DNA of 64,000 bases, taken from NCBI GenBank assembly GCA_947497455.1, contig CANMGU010000002.1, positions 1,210,506-1,274,505 of the forward strand, written 5' to 3'. The notes under the pieces are model-generated. The model was not told where the DNA came from. It ran no database searches and saw only the letters and a list, made by a program, of their open reading frames with translations. Of the stretch, positions 36,419 through 44,745 are shown in pieces; within the stretch, counting starts at the first letter, position 1; every line of letters starts with the position of its first letter. The position numbers and the translations under genes were made by a program. Origin of the DNA: an uncultured Sphingomonadaceae bacterium (GTDB lineage: Bacteria; Pseudomonadota; Alphaproteobacteria; Sphingomonadales; Sphingomonadaceae).

Positions 36419-37233
36419 AATTGTCGCTTGCCTTGGGCGGCGGTGCCGGTCTCGGATGGACCCATATCGGCGTGCTCCGGGCGATAGAGGATTCACCACT
36501 GGAAATCGCTGCAATCTCGGGCACGTCCATTGGCGCTATCACAGGAGCAAGCTTTGCCGCAGGCAAGCTCGACTATCTCGAAGAAACGGCCCGCACCGCG
36601 AACTTCCGCACGCTGCTCCGCTTCATGGACCCGCATTTCAAACGCGGTGCAGTCATGGGCGCGCGGACAATCGAGAAAGAGCTGGAGGAACAGCTGGGCA
36701 GCCTGACCTTTGACGATCTGTCAATTCCGGTCGCTGCCGTCGCTGCTGATCTGAGAACCGGTGACACGATCATCATGAACAGCGGCAAGCTGGTTCCCGC
36801 GATCCGTGCCTCGATGTCCTTGCCGGGTATTTTCAAGCCGGTGGAATATGACGGCCGGTTGCTGGTCGATGGCGGAGCCGCGCTGCCGGTGCCGGTTTCT
36901 CCGGCCCGGGAAATGGCTCCCGATGCCTTGTGCCTGTCGGTTAATCTGCAGGATGATTTCATCAACCGCGCCGAAATGGCGGGGATCAGCCGGGAAGATG
37001 GCAAATATCCCAATAGCATTGCGATTGTGAAAGCCTCTATCGGTTTGTCGCTCCGCAATCTGGGGCGCTATTCCCTTGCGCTCGATCCGCCTGATTTCGC
37101 CTTGTCCCCGTTGGTCGGTCACATCGATATGCAGAATTTCACCAAGGCAGACGAATTGATTGAAATCGGTCGCCGGGAGACCGCTGCACTGATTCCGGAC
37201 ATTTTGGAACGATTGGCAAAAGACTCTGCCTAA
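36415..37233 (+). CDS. Patatin-like phospholipase
   Basis: 272 residues. The patatin Ser-Asp dyad is present: oxyanion GGGAGLGWTHIGVL (8-21), nucleophile SGTSIG (about 39-44, elbow G-x-S-x-G) and DGG in LLVDGGAALPVP. Length fits RssA-type bacterial patatins, acyl hydrolases acting on membrane lipids. Predicted cytoplasmic or membrane-associated, no signal peptide. Final gene of the plus-strand run; an 11/12 inverted repeat lies at its stop. Confidence 0.92.
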   Translation: MKLSLALGGGAGLGWTHIGVLRAIEDSPLEIAAISGTSIGAITGASFAAGKLDYLEETARTANFRTLLRFMDPHFKRGAVMGARTIEKELEEQLGSLTFDDLSIPVAAVAADLRTGDTIIMNSGKLVPAIRASMSLPGIFKPVEYDGRLLVDGGAALPVPVSPAREMAPDALCLSVNLQDDFINRAEMAGISREDGKYPNSIAIVKASIGLSLRNLGRYSLALDPPDFALSPLVGHIDMQNFTKADELIEIGRRETAALIPDILERLAKDSA

Positions 37234-37267
37234 ATTTTAGGCAACTGCGTCGACCTGCCCAAAATTT
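37232..37267. promoter_or_regulatory. 12-bp inverted repeat (11/12) between patatin and glnK
   Basis: AAATTTTAGGCA (37232-37243) matches the complement of TGCCCAAAATTT (37256-37267) at 11 of 12 positions, around a 12-base spacer containing GTCGAC. It begins in the patatin stop codon and lies about 60-95 bp upstream of the sigma-54 site, the distance where enhancer proteins bind. It does not fit the usual NtrC consensus well, so it may instead be a weak terminator. Confidence 0.4.
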
Positions 37268-37326
37268 ACCCTTTATTCAAAAATTGATTTTCACTTTTTC
37301 GGCGGGATTCCAGTGGCTTGGGATTC

Positions 37327-37341
37327 TGGCACGCCCTTTGC
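37327..37341 (+). promoter_or_regulatory. Sigma-54 (RpoN) promoter of glnK-amtB
   Basis: TGGCACGCCCTTTGC matches the -24/-12 consensus TGGCACG-N4-TTGC exactly, with GG at 37328-37329 and GC at 37340-37341 ten bases apart. Transcription would start about 12 bp on, 20-25 bp before the glnK start codon. This is the expected nitrogen-limitation (RpoN with NtrC) control of glnK-amtB. Confidence 0.9.
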
Positions 37342-37365
37342 GATGTAGCCCTTGGTAACAAATAA

Positions 37366-37713
<348 letters not shown>

Positions 37714-37729
37714 ACAGGGAAGTATAATA

Positions 37730-39064
37730 ATGAGAAAAATTCTAACTTTGTCTGCGGGCTTGGCAGCCATGGCGATGGCGTCACCCGCATTGGCACAGGA
37801 AGCGGCGGAAGTCGCCGATCCAAGCGCCAATGTCGCCTATATTTTCAATACTTTACTGTTTCTGATCGGTGGATTCCTGGTCATGTGGATGGCCGCTGGA
37901 TTTGCGATGCTGGAGGCAGGGCTGGTGCGCTCGAAAAATGTCTCCATGCAATGTCTGAAAAATATCGGCCTATACTCGCTGGCCGGGATCATGTTCTGGG
38001 TCACCGGGTATAATCTGATGTATACCGATGTGACGAGCTGGATTGGAACATTTGGACCTTATGGCATGCAGGCCGTTGGCGAAGCAGATGTTGAAACGGG
38101 TTACTCCGTCGCGTCTGACTGGTTCTTCCAGATGGTTTTCTGCGCCACGACCGCATCGATTGTTTCGGGCACGGTCGCGGAACGGGTTAAATTCTGGCCC
38201 TTCATGCTTTTTGTCCTCGTCCTGACCGGCTTTATCTATCCTATCACCGGTAGCTGGGAGTGGGGCACAGGTTGGCTCGATCAACGCGGTTTCAGTGACT
38301 TTGCCGGTTCGACCCTGGTCCACTCTGTTGGCGGCTGGGCTGCTCTGGCTGGCGCACTGATCATCGGCCCGCGCCTGGGACGTTATGTGAATGGCAAGAT
38401 CACGGTGATGCCGGGTTCCAACATTCCCCTTGCGACATTGGGTACATTCATTCTGTGGCTCGGTTGGTTTGGATTTAACGGCGCGTCGCAGCTTGCCATG
38501 GGCACGATCGGCGATGTCAGCGATGTTTCGAAGATTTTCGTAAACACCAATATGGCAGCTGCCGGCGGTGTGGTTACGGCAATCATCCTGACGCAGATCC
38601 TCTACAAGAAGATTGATGTCACCATGGCCCTTAACGGTGCGCTGGCTGGTTTGGTTTCGATCACGGCAGAACCTCTGACGCCTTCAGTTCCGGCCTCTAT
38701 CCTTATCGGTAGCGTTGGCGGCCTGATCGTGGTGTTCGCAGTGCCTCTGCTCGACAAACTGAAAATTGATGATGTTGTGGGTGCTATTCCTGTCCATCTT
38801 CTGGCCGGTATCTGGGGCACGTTGATTGTTGCCTGGAATACCCAGTCGGAAGTAGATGGTGTGGCCCTTACAGTCGGCCAGCAGCTCGGCGTGCAGGCCT
38901 TGGGTGTGGTGGCAATTGGCGCCTTCACCTTTGTCCTCAGTGCCATCGTCTGGACAATCTTGAAATTCACCATTGGTGTTCGGCCTTCCGAGGAAGACGA
39001 GCGACTGGGTATGGATATCGCGGAAGTCGGTGTCGAAGCCTATCCGGAATTTGCCAAAGGTTAA
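37730..39064 (+). CDS. amtB: Ammonium transporter
   Basis: 444 residues from ATG 37730, preceded by AGGGAAG; the in-frame extension to 37631 overlaps glnK and is spurious. Signal-like N terminus ending ALAQ, then 11 transmembrane helices with the Amt landmarks AAGFAMLEAGLVRSKN, FVGWFGFNGASQ-type stretch (LGWFGFNGASQLAMG) and the pore His region HSVGGWAALAG and HLLAGIWGTL. It conducts ammonium into the cytoplasm and is gated by GlnK. A terminator follows at 39146. Confidence 0.97.
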   Translation: MRKILTLSAGLAAMAMASPALAQEAAEVADPSANVAYIFNTLLFLIGGFLVMWMAAGFAMLEAGLVRSKNVSMQCLKNIGLYSLAGIMFWVTGYNLMYTDVTSWIGTFGPYGMQAVGEADVETGYSVASDWFFQMVFCATTASIVSGTVAERVKFWPFMLFVLVLTGFIYPITGSWEWGTGWLDQRGFSDFAGSTLVHSVGGWAALAGALIIGPRLGRYVNGKITVMPGSNIPLATLGTFILWLGWFGFNGASQLAMGTIGDVSDVSKIFVNTNMAAAGGVVTAIILTQILYKKIDVTMALNGALAGLVSITAEPLTPSVPASILIGSVGGLIVVFAVPLLDKLKIDDVVGAIPVHLLAGIWGTLIVAWNTQSEVDGVALTVGQQLGVQALGVVAIGAFTFVLSAIVWTILKFTIGVRPSEEDERLGMDIAEVGVEAYPEFAKG

Positions 39065-39145
39065 ACAGCTTGGTGCCGGCCCTCTCCTCCCAAAATACTT
39101 GAGGCCGGCACCTCACCTTGTTCCTCCTGAGAACAACAACTTTAT

Positions 39146-39177
39146 GGCCGGTGGTGGAAACACCCCGGCCTTTTTTT
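39146..39177 (+). terminator. Intrinsic terminator after amtB
   Basis: GGCCGGTGGTG pairs with CACCCCGGCC around GAAA, with a small imperfection, followed by seven T residues (39171-39177). Located 81 bp past the amtB stop. Confidence 0.88.
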
Positions 39178-39381
39178 GTCCAGATTGGATGAATAGGTCC
39201 GATATGTGACTAATTCGTCACAAAAAAGCCGTCCCTGTCAAAAATGCTAGTGAAAACGAGAGTTTAGCCTTCACTAAAATGTAAAATCGTTTTTAAGGCG
39301 ATTGTGAGCAAACAAGCTCTGGTTGTGCATTTGACCAAAAAGGTCATCGCCAACATCAACAAGCATGGAGAGGGTCTAGCT
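39178..39381. other. Remainder of the 317-bp amtB to TonB-receptor gap
   Basis: No coding frame with signal seen. It must carry the promoter of the receptor at 39382 and includes the TGTGAC/GTCACA palindrome at 39205-39222 and a short TGACC/GGTCA repeat near 39335. The in-frame stretch from 39304 lacks signal-peptide character and is treated as leader. Confidence 0.4.
39205..39222. promoter_or_regulatory. TGTGAC-N6-GTCACA palindrome upstream of the second TonB receptor
   Basis: TGTGACTAATTCGTCACA is a perfect interrupted palindrome with 6-bp arms. The half-site is CRP/FNR-like (TGTGA), but the half-site spacing is 8 rather than 6 bases, so the family of the regulator is open. It lies 160 bp upstream of the receptor start. 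Confidence 0.4.
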
Positions 39382-41760
39382 ATGAAACGACTACAATTCG
39401 CAAGCCTAACCGCATTGTCTTTCGCAATGGCAGCGCAGCCGGCACTAGCCCAAGAGGCTGACGAAGCGGAAGCCTCGGACGATAATATCATTATCGTCAC
39501 GGCCACAAAGCGTGATGCCAATCTTCAAGACATTCCATTTTCAATCAATGCACAGACCGCTGCTGATATTCAGAAAAGCGGCGCCACCACCCTGGAAGAT
39601 ATCTCGCGAAATGTAGCGGGTCTTTCTATACAGAATCTCGGGCCCGGCCAAAGCCAGGTTGCCATTCGCGGCGTATCCGCCGGCCAAATCGTCCGAGACC
39701 AGCCCGGCGTGAAAGAACAGGTCGGTGTCTATCTCGATGAATCCGTGATTTCATTGTCTCTGTTCACACCGGATCTTGATCTTTTCGATCTCAACCGTGT
39801 TGAGACATTGCGTGGTCCTCAGGGTACCCTGTTTGGTTCCGGTTCGATTGGCGGCACCATTCGCTATATTACCAACCAACCCAATTTGAACGAGCTGGAA
39901 GCTGTTGCAGAGGCGGATGTCAACCTGGTGGACGGTGATGATCTCGGTTATAGTCTGAAAGGTGCGGTCAATGTGCCGCTGGTTGATGATAAACTGGCTC
40001 TCCGCGCGGTTGGCTATTACACCCAGTTTGGTGGCTTTATCGAGGCTTTGGGTGAAGGTGGAGCATCCCAGGAGGATGCCAATAGCGGCGAGCGCTATGG
40101 CGGACGTGTGGCATTGACATTGCAGCCGGTTGAAGGCCTCACCATAACGCCGCGGATCGTTTATCAGGAAATCAAATCCGATGGCTTTAACCGTCAGGAA
40201 GTCTTCAACGTATTTGCTAATCCTTTCACCACGACGCGCCCGGCTATAGAGCTTGGCGAACGGCAGCAATATTTGTTGCTCGACGAGTCCTTTGAAGATC
40301 AGACGATGATCGCTGACCTTACGTTCAATGCAGATCTGGGGACAGTGAATTTCACGGCTGTTACCAGCTACACAGATCGAGAAATTCTGGTCAGCCGCGA
40401 TGCAAGCGCACTGACCGGATCGGTATCGATCGATCTGGGCTTTCCTGATGCGGCAGTTTTGCTGCCGTCCAATCTCCGTGACACCACGGATCTCTCGCAA
40501 TATTCGCAGGAGGTCCGGTTCGCGTCCGACAATGAAAGTCGGTTCCAGTGGGTTGTCGGCGGTTTCTACTCGTCGGTTACGCGTGAATATCGCCAGCGTT
40601 TGCCAACTCCTGGTTATGATGCAGCTACCGACGCGACATTGGGAGCCGGAACATCGGCGGCGGTCGCCAACGGATTTGGTGCAGACTCTCCGTTCAACTC
40701 GGATCTGGATTATGACATCGAACAATTTGCCGCTTTTGCAGAAGCCAGTTTCGATCTCACAGACAGTCTGACCATCACAGCTGGCGGTCGCTATTATGAC
40801 TTTGAAGAAACGCGGATGATTACCACTGGCGGTTTGTTTGCCAATGGTGACAGCGGTGTGGTTGATGTGACATCCTCTAATGGTTTCACGCCGCGTCTGC
40901 TGGTCAACTATGACATTACCGATGATATTTCGGTAAATGCTCAGGCCTCGCAAGGCTTCCGCCTTGGCGGTGTGAATGATCCTCTGAACATACCCCTATG
41001 TTCTCCTCAAGACGCCGCGATATTCGGGTCCTTCCAGGATTATGATGATGAATCGCTGTGGAACTATGAGGTTGGGGTCAAGGCGCAGACCGGCGGTATC
41101 ACTTTTAATGCGGCGGCCTTTTATACCGATATCAGCGATTTGCAGGTGACACTGGATGCAGGCTCCTGTTCTTCACGGATTACGTTCAACGTTCCGGAAG
41201 CCCATACGCTTGGTCTGGAATGGGAGCTCTCGGCGGAAGTGTTGACAGGCCTGGACATCGGATTGTCCGGTTCCATACTCGAAGCGGAGTTTGACTCCAC
41301 GGTCGTTGACGGTGACGGCAATGTCCTGGGCGGGGTGGAAGACGGCAACCGATTGCCTTCGGTGCCGAGATTCCAGATTTCCGGTGACGCGACCTATAGC
41401 TGGCCCATTGGCGGCGGCGAGGCCTTTGTCAATGCATCGGCCCAGCATGTCGGCAATCGTTTCACACAGCCAAGTGACCAGGTTGATAATCCCCGGACCT
41501 TTGTGTCGGGACTGCCTTTTGGCGGAGCTACCGGCAATGAGGCAACGGTCATCGATCTGAAATTGCCGGCCTATGAGCTCGTCAATCTCAGCGCAGGCGT
41601 GAAGTTCGACAATCTGTTGGATGTTACGGTCTATGTGAAAAATGTGTTTGATGAGAATGCGCTGCTTTCTTTCGACCGAGAGCGGGGTGGACGTGCCCGT
41701 ACTGCCTTCCGCGTTGGCCAGCCGAGAACATTCGGTTTGACGGTTCGCAAAGGCTTCTGA
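39382..41760 (+). CDS. TonB-dependent outer membrane receptor
   Basis: 792 residues from ATG 39382 (ribosome site GGAGAGGG). Signal peptide about 1-24 (AAQPALAQ), TonB box IIIVTATKR near 37-45, plug from about 50 with VAIRGVSAGQ and ETLRGPQGTLFGSGSIGGTIRYIT, then a beta-barrel ending with a terminal Phe (LTVRKGF). The plug wording (ETLRGPQGTLFG) is that of sphingomonad receptors associated with import of plant- or algae-derived and aromatic compounds, but substrate cannot be read off. Codon use is ordinary, unlike the receptor at 13258. Own terminator at 41781. Confidence 0.95.
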   Translation: MKRLQFASLTALSFAMAAQPALAQEADEAEASDDNIIIVTATKRDANLQDIPFSINAQTAADIQKSGATTLEDISRNVAGLSIQNLGPGQSQVAIRGVSAGQIVRDQPGVKEQVGVYLDESVISLSLFTPDLDLFDLNRVETLRGPQGTLFGSGSIGGTIRYITNQPNLNELEAVAEADVNLVDGDDLGYSLKGAVNVPLVDDKLALRAVGYYTQFGGFIEALGEGGASQEDANSGERYGGRVALTLQPVEGLTITPRIVYQEIKSDGFNRQEVFNVFANPFTTTRPAIELGERQQYLLLDESFEDQTMIADLTFNADLGTVNFTAVTSYTDREILVSRDASALTGSVSIDLGFPDAAVLLPSNLRDTTDLSQYSQEVRFASDNESRFQWVVGGFYSSVTREYRQRLPTPGYDAATDATLGAGTSAAVANGFGADSPFNSDLDYDIEQFAAFAEASFDLTDSLTITAGGRYYDFEETRMITTGGLFANGDSGVVDVTSSNGFTPRLLVNYDITDDISVNAQASQGFRLGGVNDPLNIPLCSPQDAAIFGSFQDYDDESLWNYEVGVKAQTGGITFNAAAFYTDISDLQVTLDAGSCSSRITFNVPEAHTLGLEWELSAEVLTGLDIGLSGSILEAEFDSTVVDGDGNVLGGVEDGNRLPSVPRFQISGDATYSWPIGGGEAFVNASAQHVGNRFTQPSDQVDNPRTFVSGLPFGGATGNEATVIDLKLPAYELVNLSAGVKFDNLLDVTVYVKNVFDENALLSFDRERGGRARTAFRVGQPRTFGLTVRKGF

Positions 41761-41780
41761 GCCTCTAACCTAAAGTGAGA

Positions 41781-41813
41781 AAGGCCGGAGTGATTACACT
41801 TCCGGCCTTTTTT
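41781..41813 (+). terminator. Intrinsic terminator of the second TonB receptor gene
   Basis: AAGGCCGGAGTG pairs with CACTTCCGGCCTT, one bulged base, loop ATTA, followed by a T-run to 41813. It lies 21 bp past the stop. Confidence 0.92.
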
Positions 41814-41865
41814 AATTCTTCTGATCCGGAGATATGCGGCTGTCCTACATGTCTGGGGTTGTGGT

Positions 41866-41896
41866 AATATTCCGCTTTATCCCCAAAGCGGACATT
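41866..41896. repeat. Palindromic intergenic repeat, copy 1 (left of phosphotransferase gene)
   Basis: TCCGCTTT pairs with AAAGCGGA across ATCCCC, within a wider imperfect palindrome of the form AATGTCCGCTTT...AAAGCGGACATT. A degenerate second copy lies at 43047-43076 on the other side of the gene at 42036-42938. I recall similar palindromes scattered between genes in sphingomonad genomes, which I could not check. Confidence 0.55.
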
Positions 41897-42035
41897 AGCT
41901 CTACCTCCACCGCATGTCTGAAAGTGGGTGGGGAGCGGTCTGTCTGCTCTCGAAGCTTGCTCTACCGCACTTGCCGTTCCGGTTGTATAAGTTGAAGCAG
42001 TACAGGATTCTGCAATCCAATCCGGAGGACACTTT

Positions 42036-42938
42036 TTGAGCCCAAATGAACGATTCAGCGAGCTGGTGTCAGCGCATATTCCGGGCGCAGTGATCAGAGG
42101 CGTGAGTCCACTGGCGGGAGGGGTTTCTGCAGATGCAACGCTAATCCACATTGAGGGTCCAACCAGCAGTCTGCGTACGCTCGTCTTGCGGAAGCACGGC
42201 GATAGTCATTGTGGACATGAGGCGGTTCTTGAATTTCAGTTGCTCGGGCGTCTGCATTCGCTCGGAGTTACAGTTCCCAAACCTTTGGGTTTTGGCGGTG
42301 GCAACGGCACGAACCAGCACCCGTATGTTTTGCTAGAATATATAGAGGGATCAACGGATATGCCTTTGTCGGTGGCCGAAGTACGCATCACGGCCGCGGC
42401 TGAAAAACTCATCTCGATCCACGCCCTTAAAACGGAATCGCTTCCAAAATTACCGCTTAGGTTCGACCCTCTCCCGGAGTTGCTAGACTTTCTTCCTGAT
42501 GACGCGGAATGGGAAGAATTGCGGTCGAACCTCCTGCGCATGAATTCAACCGCTTTCGCCGGGACGGGTGTTTTGCTTCACGGAGACTATTGGCCTGCAA
42601 ACATTGTCTGGGCAGGTGGAAAGCTGGTGGGTGTGATCGATTGGGAAGATGCAGCAATAGGCGACCCGCTATCCGATGTCGCCAGCGCATGTTTGGAGCT
42701 TCGATACATCCACGGCGATTGGGGCGCGCAGTGTTTCTTGAACGCCTATTCGACACAGCGCCACGTCGATCCTTTCAGGTTCGCGTTATGGCAAGCCTAT
42801 GTGGCAGCAGCGGGAAACCATAATATGGGCGGGTGGGGTCTCGAACCATCGCGGGTGCAAGCTATGAGGAAAGTTGCTCTCCAGAGCATCAGGGAAGCTA
42901 GCCACGTCATCGCAAATTTTGACACTATATTTGGATAG
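42036..42938 (+). CDS. APH-family phosphotransferase (aminoglycoside/choline-kinase-like)
   Basis: 300 residues from TTG 42036, supported by GGAGGA seven bases upstream. The kinase fold motifs are VLLHGDYWPANIVW (catalytic Asp near residue 183) and GVIDWEDAAIGDP (metal-binding Asp), as in aminoglycoside 3'-phosphotransferases and relatives. Most chromosomal members phosphorylate small molecules other than antibiotics, so resistance should not be assumed. The gene stands alone and is flanked on both sides by related palindromic repeats, with gene-free DNA around, which suggests acquisition or relocation. Confidence 0.85.
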   Translation: MSPNERFSELVSAHIPGAVIRGVSPLAGGVSADATLIHIEGPTSSLRTLVLRKHGDSHCGHEAVLEFQLLGRLHSLGVTVPKPLGFGGGNGTNQHPYVLLEYIEGSTDMPLSVAEVRITAAAEKLISIHALKTESLPKLPLRFDPLPELLDFLPDDAEWEELRSNLLRMNSTAFAGTGVLLHGDYWPANIVWAGGKLVGVIDWEDAAIGDPLSDVASACLELRYIHGDWGAQCFLNAYSTQRHVDPFRFALWQAYVAAAGNHNMGGWGLEPSRVQAMRKVALQSIREASHVIANFDTIFG

Positions 42939-43428
42939 GCATTATGCCTCGCTGTTAAAAAGCCCTAAGCTTGCTCTTAGGAAGCGCAAAACGCGGACAC
43001 ATCGTCGGCAATTGGTCGTCAGCGGGACGGTAGCTTCTCTATCTCTAATGTCCACTTTTGCGCCCATAGCGGTCATAAGATCGGACAAACGCGAATGGCG
43101 ACAACTGAGGGGAAGCGATCGTACGCCGTGCGGGTGCCAAATGTCAGACTTTTACCACTAATATTGCGCAAATTTTTCCCAACCAGGGCGGAGATGACGA
43201 TTTCCAGTGCTCTAAAACCTCTTGTCTTTCACTCCAGAAATTTTTGTCCCGCTACATACAACTTCGCGTGTATCCGTTGGAAAACCGGTCTTTATAACGT
43301 TCATAAAACTAGCCCTTAACCTGAACAGCTCCTGACAGGAAGGTTCAGTCTCTACTCAATAGCCGTCTTCTAAAAGGGTTCCACAAGCTCGGAAGATGGT
43401 TCTTGGGTAGTTTGAAAGGAAAGTGGAG
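42939..43428. other. 490-bp gene-free stretch
   Basis: No convincing ORF on either strand. It holds a CCTAAG/CTTAGG hairpin just after the phosphotransferase gene (about 42963-42980), the degenerate palindromic repeat at 43047-43076, and a CTGAAC/GTTCAG stem around 43320-43347 that may belong to the leader of the next gene. The mixed character fits an insertion or decay zone. Confidence 0.4.
43047..43076. repeat. Palindromic intergenic repeat, copy 2 (right of phosphotransferase gene)
   Basis: AATGTCCACTTT followed by CCCATAGCGGTCAT is a degenerate version of the 41866-41896 repeat in the same orientation, agreeing at about three quarters of positions. Too decayed to fold as well as copy 1. 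Confidence 0.45.
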
Positions 43429-43959
43429 ATGAATAATCTTAAAACAGCATTTGTCGGAACCGCTGCCGCAACTGCGATGGCCGTTTCTGCAACGCCAGCG
43501 ATGGCCAAGGATTATGATCGAGGCGGCATTAGTGCTGGCGAAGTGATTGCCGGAGCCGTGGTGCTGGGTGGTCTGGCGGCTATTTTGTCGTCCGGTAAGA
43601 AGGACAAATATAGCAACGGCTATTATGACGATAACTATCGGGATCGGCGCTATAGTGACCGACGCTATCGTGACGGTCGCCACGGCTATGGTGATCGCAA
43701 GCGTATTCGTCCGCGCCGGGCTGTGAACAAATGTGTTCGGGCTGCTGAACGTAAGGCAAGCTATTATGGTCGGGCCGACGTAACACAAATCCGCGACGTC
43801 AAACGGACTCGCTATGGCTATAAGGTCAAGGGTCGGATCGTGGTGAAAGACGGTCATCGTGGCTATCGCCGCAGCTATGATCGCGGCAAGTTTACCTGCT
43901 ATGTCGAGGGTCGCCGGGTCTCCGGAGTGCGTCTGAAAGACCTTAGACATCGCTATTAA
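43429..43959 (+). CDS. Secreted Arg/Tyr-rich hypothetical protein, paralogue 1
   Basis: 176 residues from ATG 43429 (ribosome site GGAAAGTGGAG; a GTG two codons upstream is less likely). Signal peptide about 1-26 (cleavage AMA/KD). Then a glycine-rich hydrophobic segment (GEVIAGAVVLGGLAAILSSGKK), a Tyr/Arg/Asp-rich low-complexity stretch (about 60-100), and a C-terminal domain with VNKCVRAAERKASYY and FTCYVEGRRVSGVRL, whose two Cys likely form a disulfide. The next gene has the same architecture. Extracytoplasmic, strongly basic; function unknown. Confidence 0.8.
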   Translation: MNNLKTAFVGTAAATAMAVSATPAMAKDYDRGGISAGEVIAGAVVLGGLAAILSSGKKDKYSNGYYDDNYRDRRYSDRRYRDGRHGYGDRKRIRPRRAVNKCVRAAERKASYYGRADVTQIRDVKRTRYGYKVKGRIVVKDGHRGYRRSYDRGKFTCYVEGRRVSGVRLKDLRHRY

Positions 43960-43979
43960 GGTTACATGATATAAGAATA

Positions 43980-44007
43980 TGGTTCAGCCTGGTGACAGGC
44001 TGAACCA
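43980..44007 (+). terminator. 12-bp perfect hairpin between the two Arg/Tyr-rich genes
   Basis: TGGTTCAGCCTG (43980-43991) pairs perfectly with CAGGCTGAACCA (43996-44007) around a GTGA tetraloop. It begins 20 bp past the first gene's stop. Only GCTATTTG follows, so it is either a terminator with a weak tail or an RNA processing or stability element. Confidence 0.55.
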
Positions 44008-44070
44008 GCTATTTGTGGTATATGACCGGATTCTGGGGTACATGATCTGGTAGAAATAGGGGTATGGAAT

Positions 44071-44742
44071 ATGAGTATTCAAAAGAAATTATCGGCCGCT
44101 GCTGCATCGACGGCACTGGTCTTTACCGGTTTTACACCGGCCATGGCAGCGCCGGTCAATCCCGTAGCAGCGCCAGCAAGCCCAATTGATATGGCCGACT
44201 TTGGCTGGACCGCAGATAGCGACAAGGTCGAGGGGTGGCGCGGTTATCGTGGCTATCGCGGTTATCGCGGCCACAGGGGCTATCGCGGATATCGCCGCCA
44301 TCGGAACCGGGTTGATGCCGGTGATGTGCTGGCCGGCGTATTGATCATCGGCGGGATCGCCGCCATTGCGAGTGCGGCTTCGAAGAATAAGCGCGACCGT
44401 CGATATGATGATCGCGATTATCGTTCTGATCGGCGCAGCGATGACCGCCGCTATGACAATCGCCGGGACAATCGCCGGGATGATCGCCGGTCGGAGAGTC
44501 GCGGTGACCGTGGCACCGGTGCGATGGATACAGCGATCAACGTCTGCTCCAACGCCGCCGAACGGCAGGCAGGGGATGACGCCCGGGTTTCAGAGATACA
44601 ATCGGTTGCCCGTGATGGCGAAGGCTGGCGCGTCGAAGGCCGTTTAACCGCGACATCGCAAACTACGTTCCTGTGCGGGACAACAAATGGCCGCGTCGAC
44701 TTTGTGCAATTGGGTGATGGCCAGCTCGCTCTCGCGAACTAG
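44071..44742 (+). CDS. Secreted Arg/Gly/Tyr-rich repeat protein, paralogue 2
   Basis: 223 residues. Signal peptide about 1-27 (TPAMA/AP). A tandem of RGY-type triplets at 57-78, a hydrophobic Gly/Ala segment (AGDVLAGVLIIGGIAAIASAAS, about 83-104), a long Asp/Arg repeat tract (about 105-147, DDRR/DNRR units), and a C-terminal domain with INVCSNAAERQAGDDAR and TFLCGTTNGRVDFVQL. The order signal, Gly-hydrophobic segment, basic tract, two-Cys domain matches the upstream gene, so they are diverged paralogues. The hydrophobic segment could anchor to the membrane; function unknown. Confidence 0.8.
   Translation: MSIQKKLSAAAASTALVFTGFTPAMAAPVNPVAAPASPIDMADFGWTADSDKVEGWRGYRGYRGYRGHRGYRGYRRHRNRVDAGDVLAGVLIIGGIAAIASAASKNKRDRRYDDRDYRSDRRSDDRRYDNRRDNRRDDRRSESRGDRGTGAMDTAINVCSNAAERQAGDDARVSEIQSVARDGEGWRVEGRLTATSQTTFLCGTTNGRVDFVQLGDGQLALAN
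44239..44304 (+). repeat. Coding tandem repeat of GGYTATCGY-type units
   Basis: About seven 9-base units encode successive Gly-Tyr-Arg or Gly-His-Arg triplets (residues 57-78 of the protein). Units differ at third positions, so the repeat is not freshly expanded, but its length could vary between strains. Confidence 0.7.
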
Positions 44743-44745
44743 CTG

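Noticed and set aside
39751..40953. 400-residue minus-strand frame inside the second TonB receptor
   Set aside because: Composition is that of antisense shadow; the receptor frame has TonB box, plug and terminal Phe.
42036..42938. Antibiotic (aminoglycoside) resistance gene
   Set aside because: Only the general APH kinase motifs are visible; most such chromosomal proteins act on other small molecules, so a resistance label is not supported.
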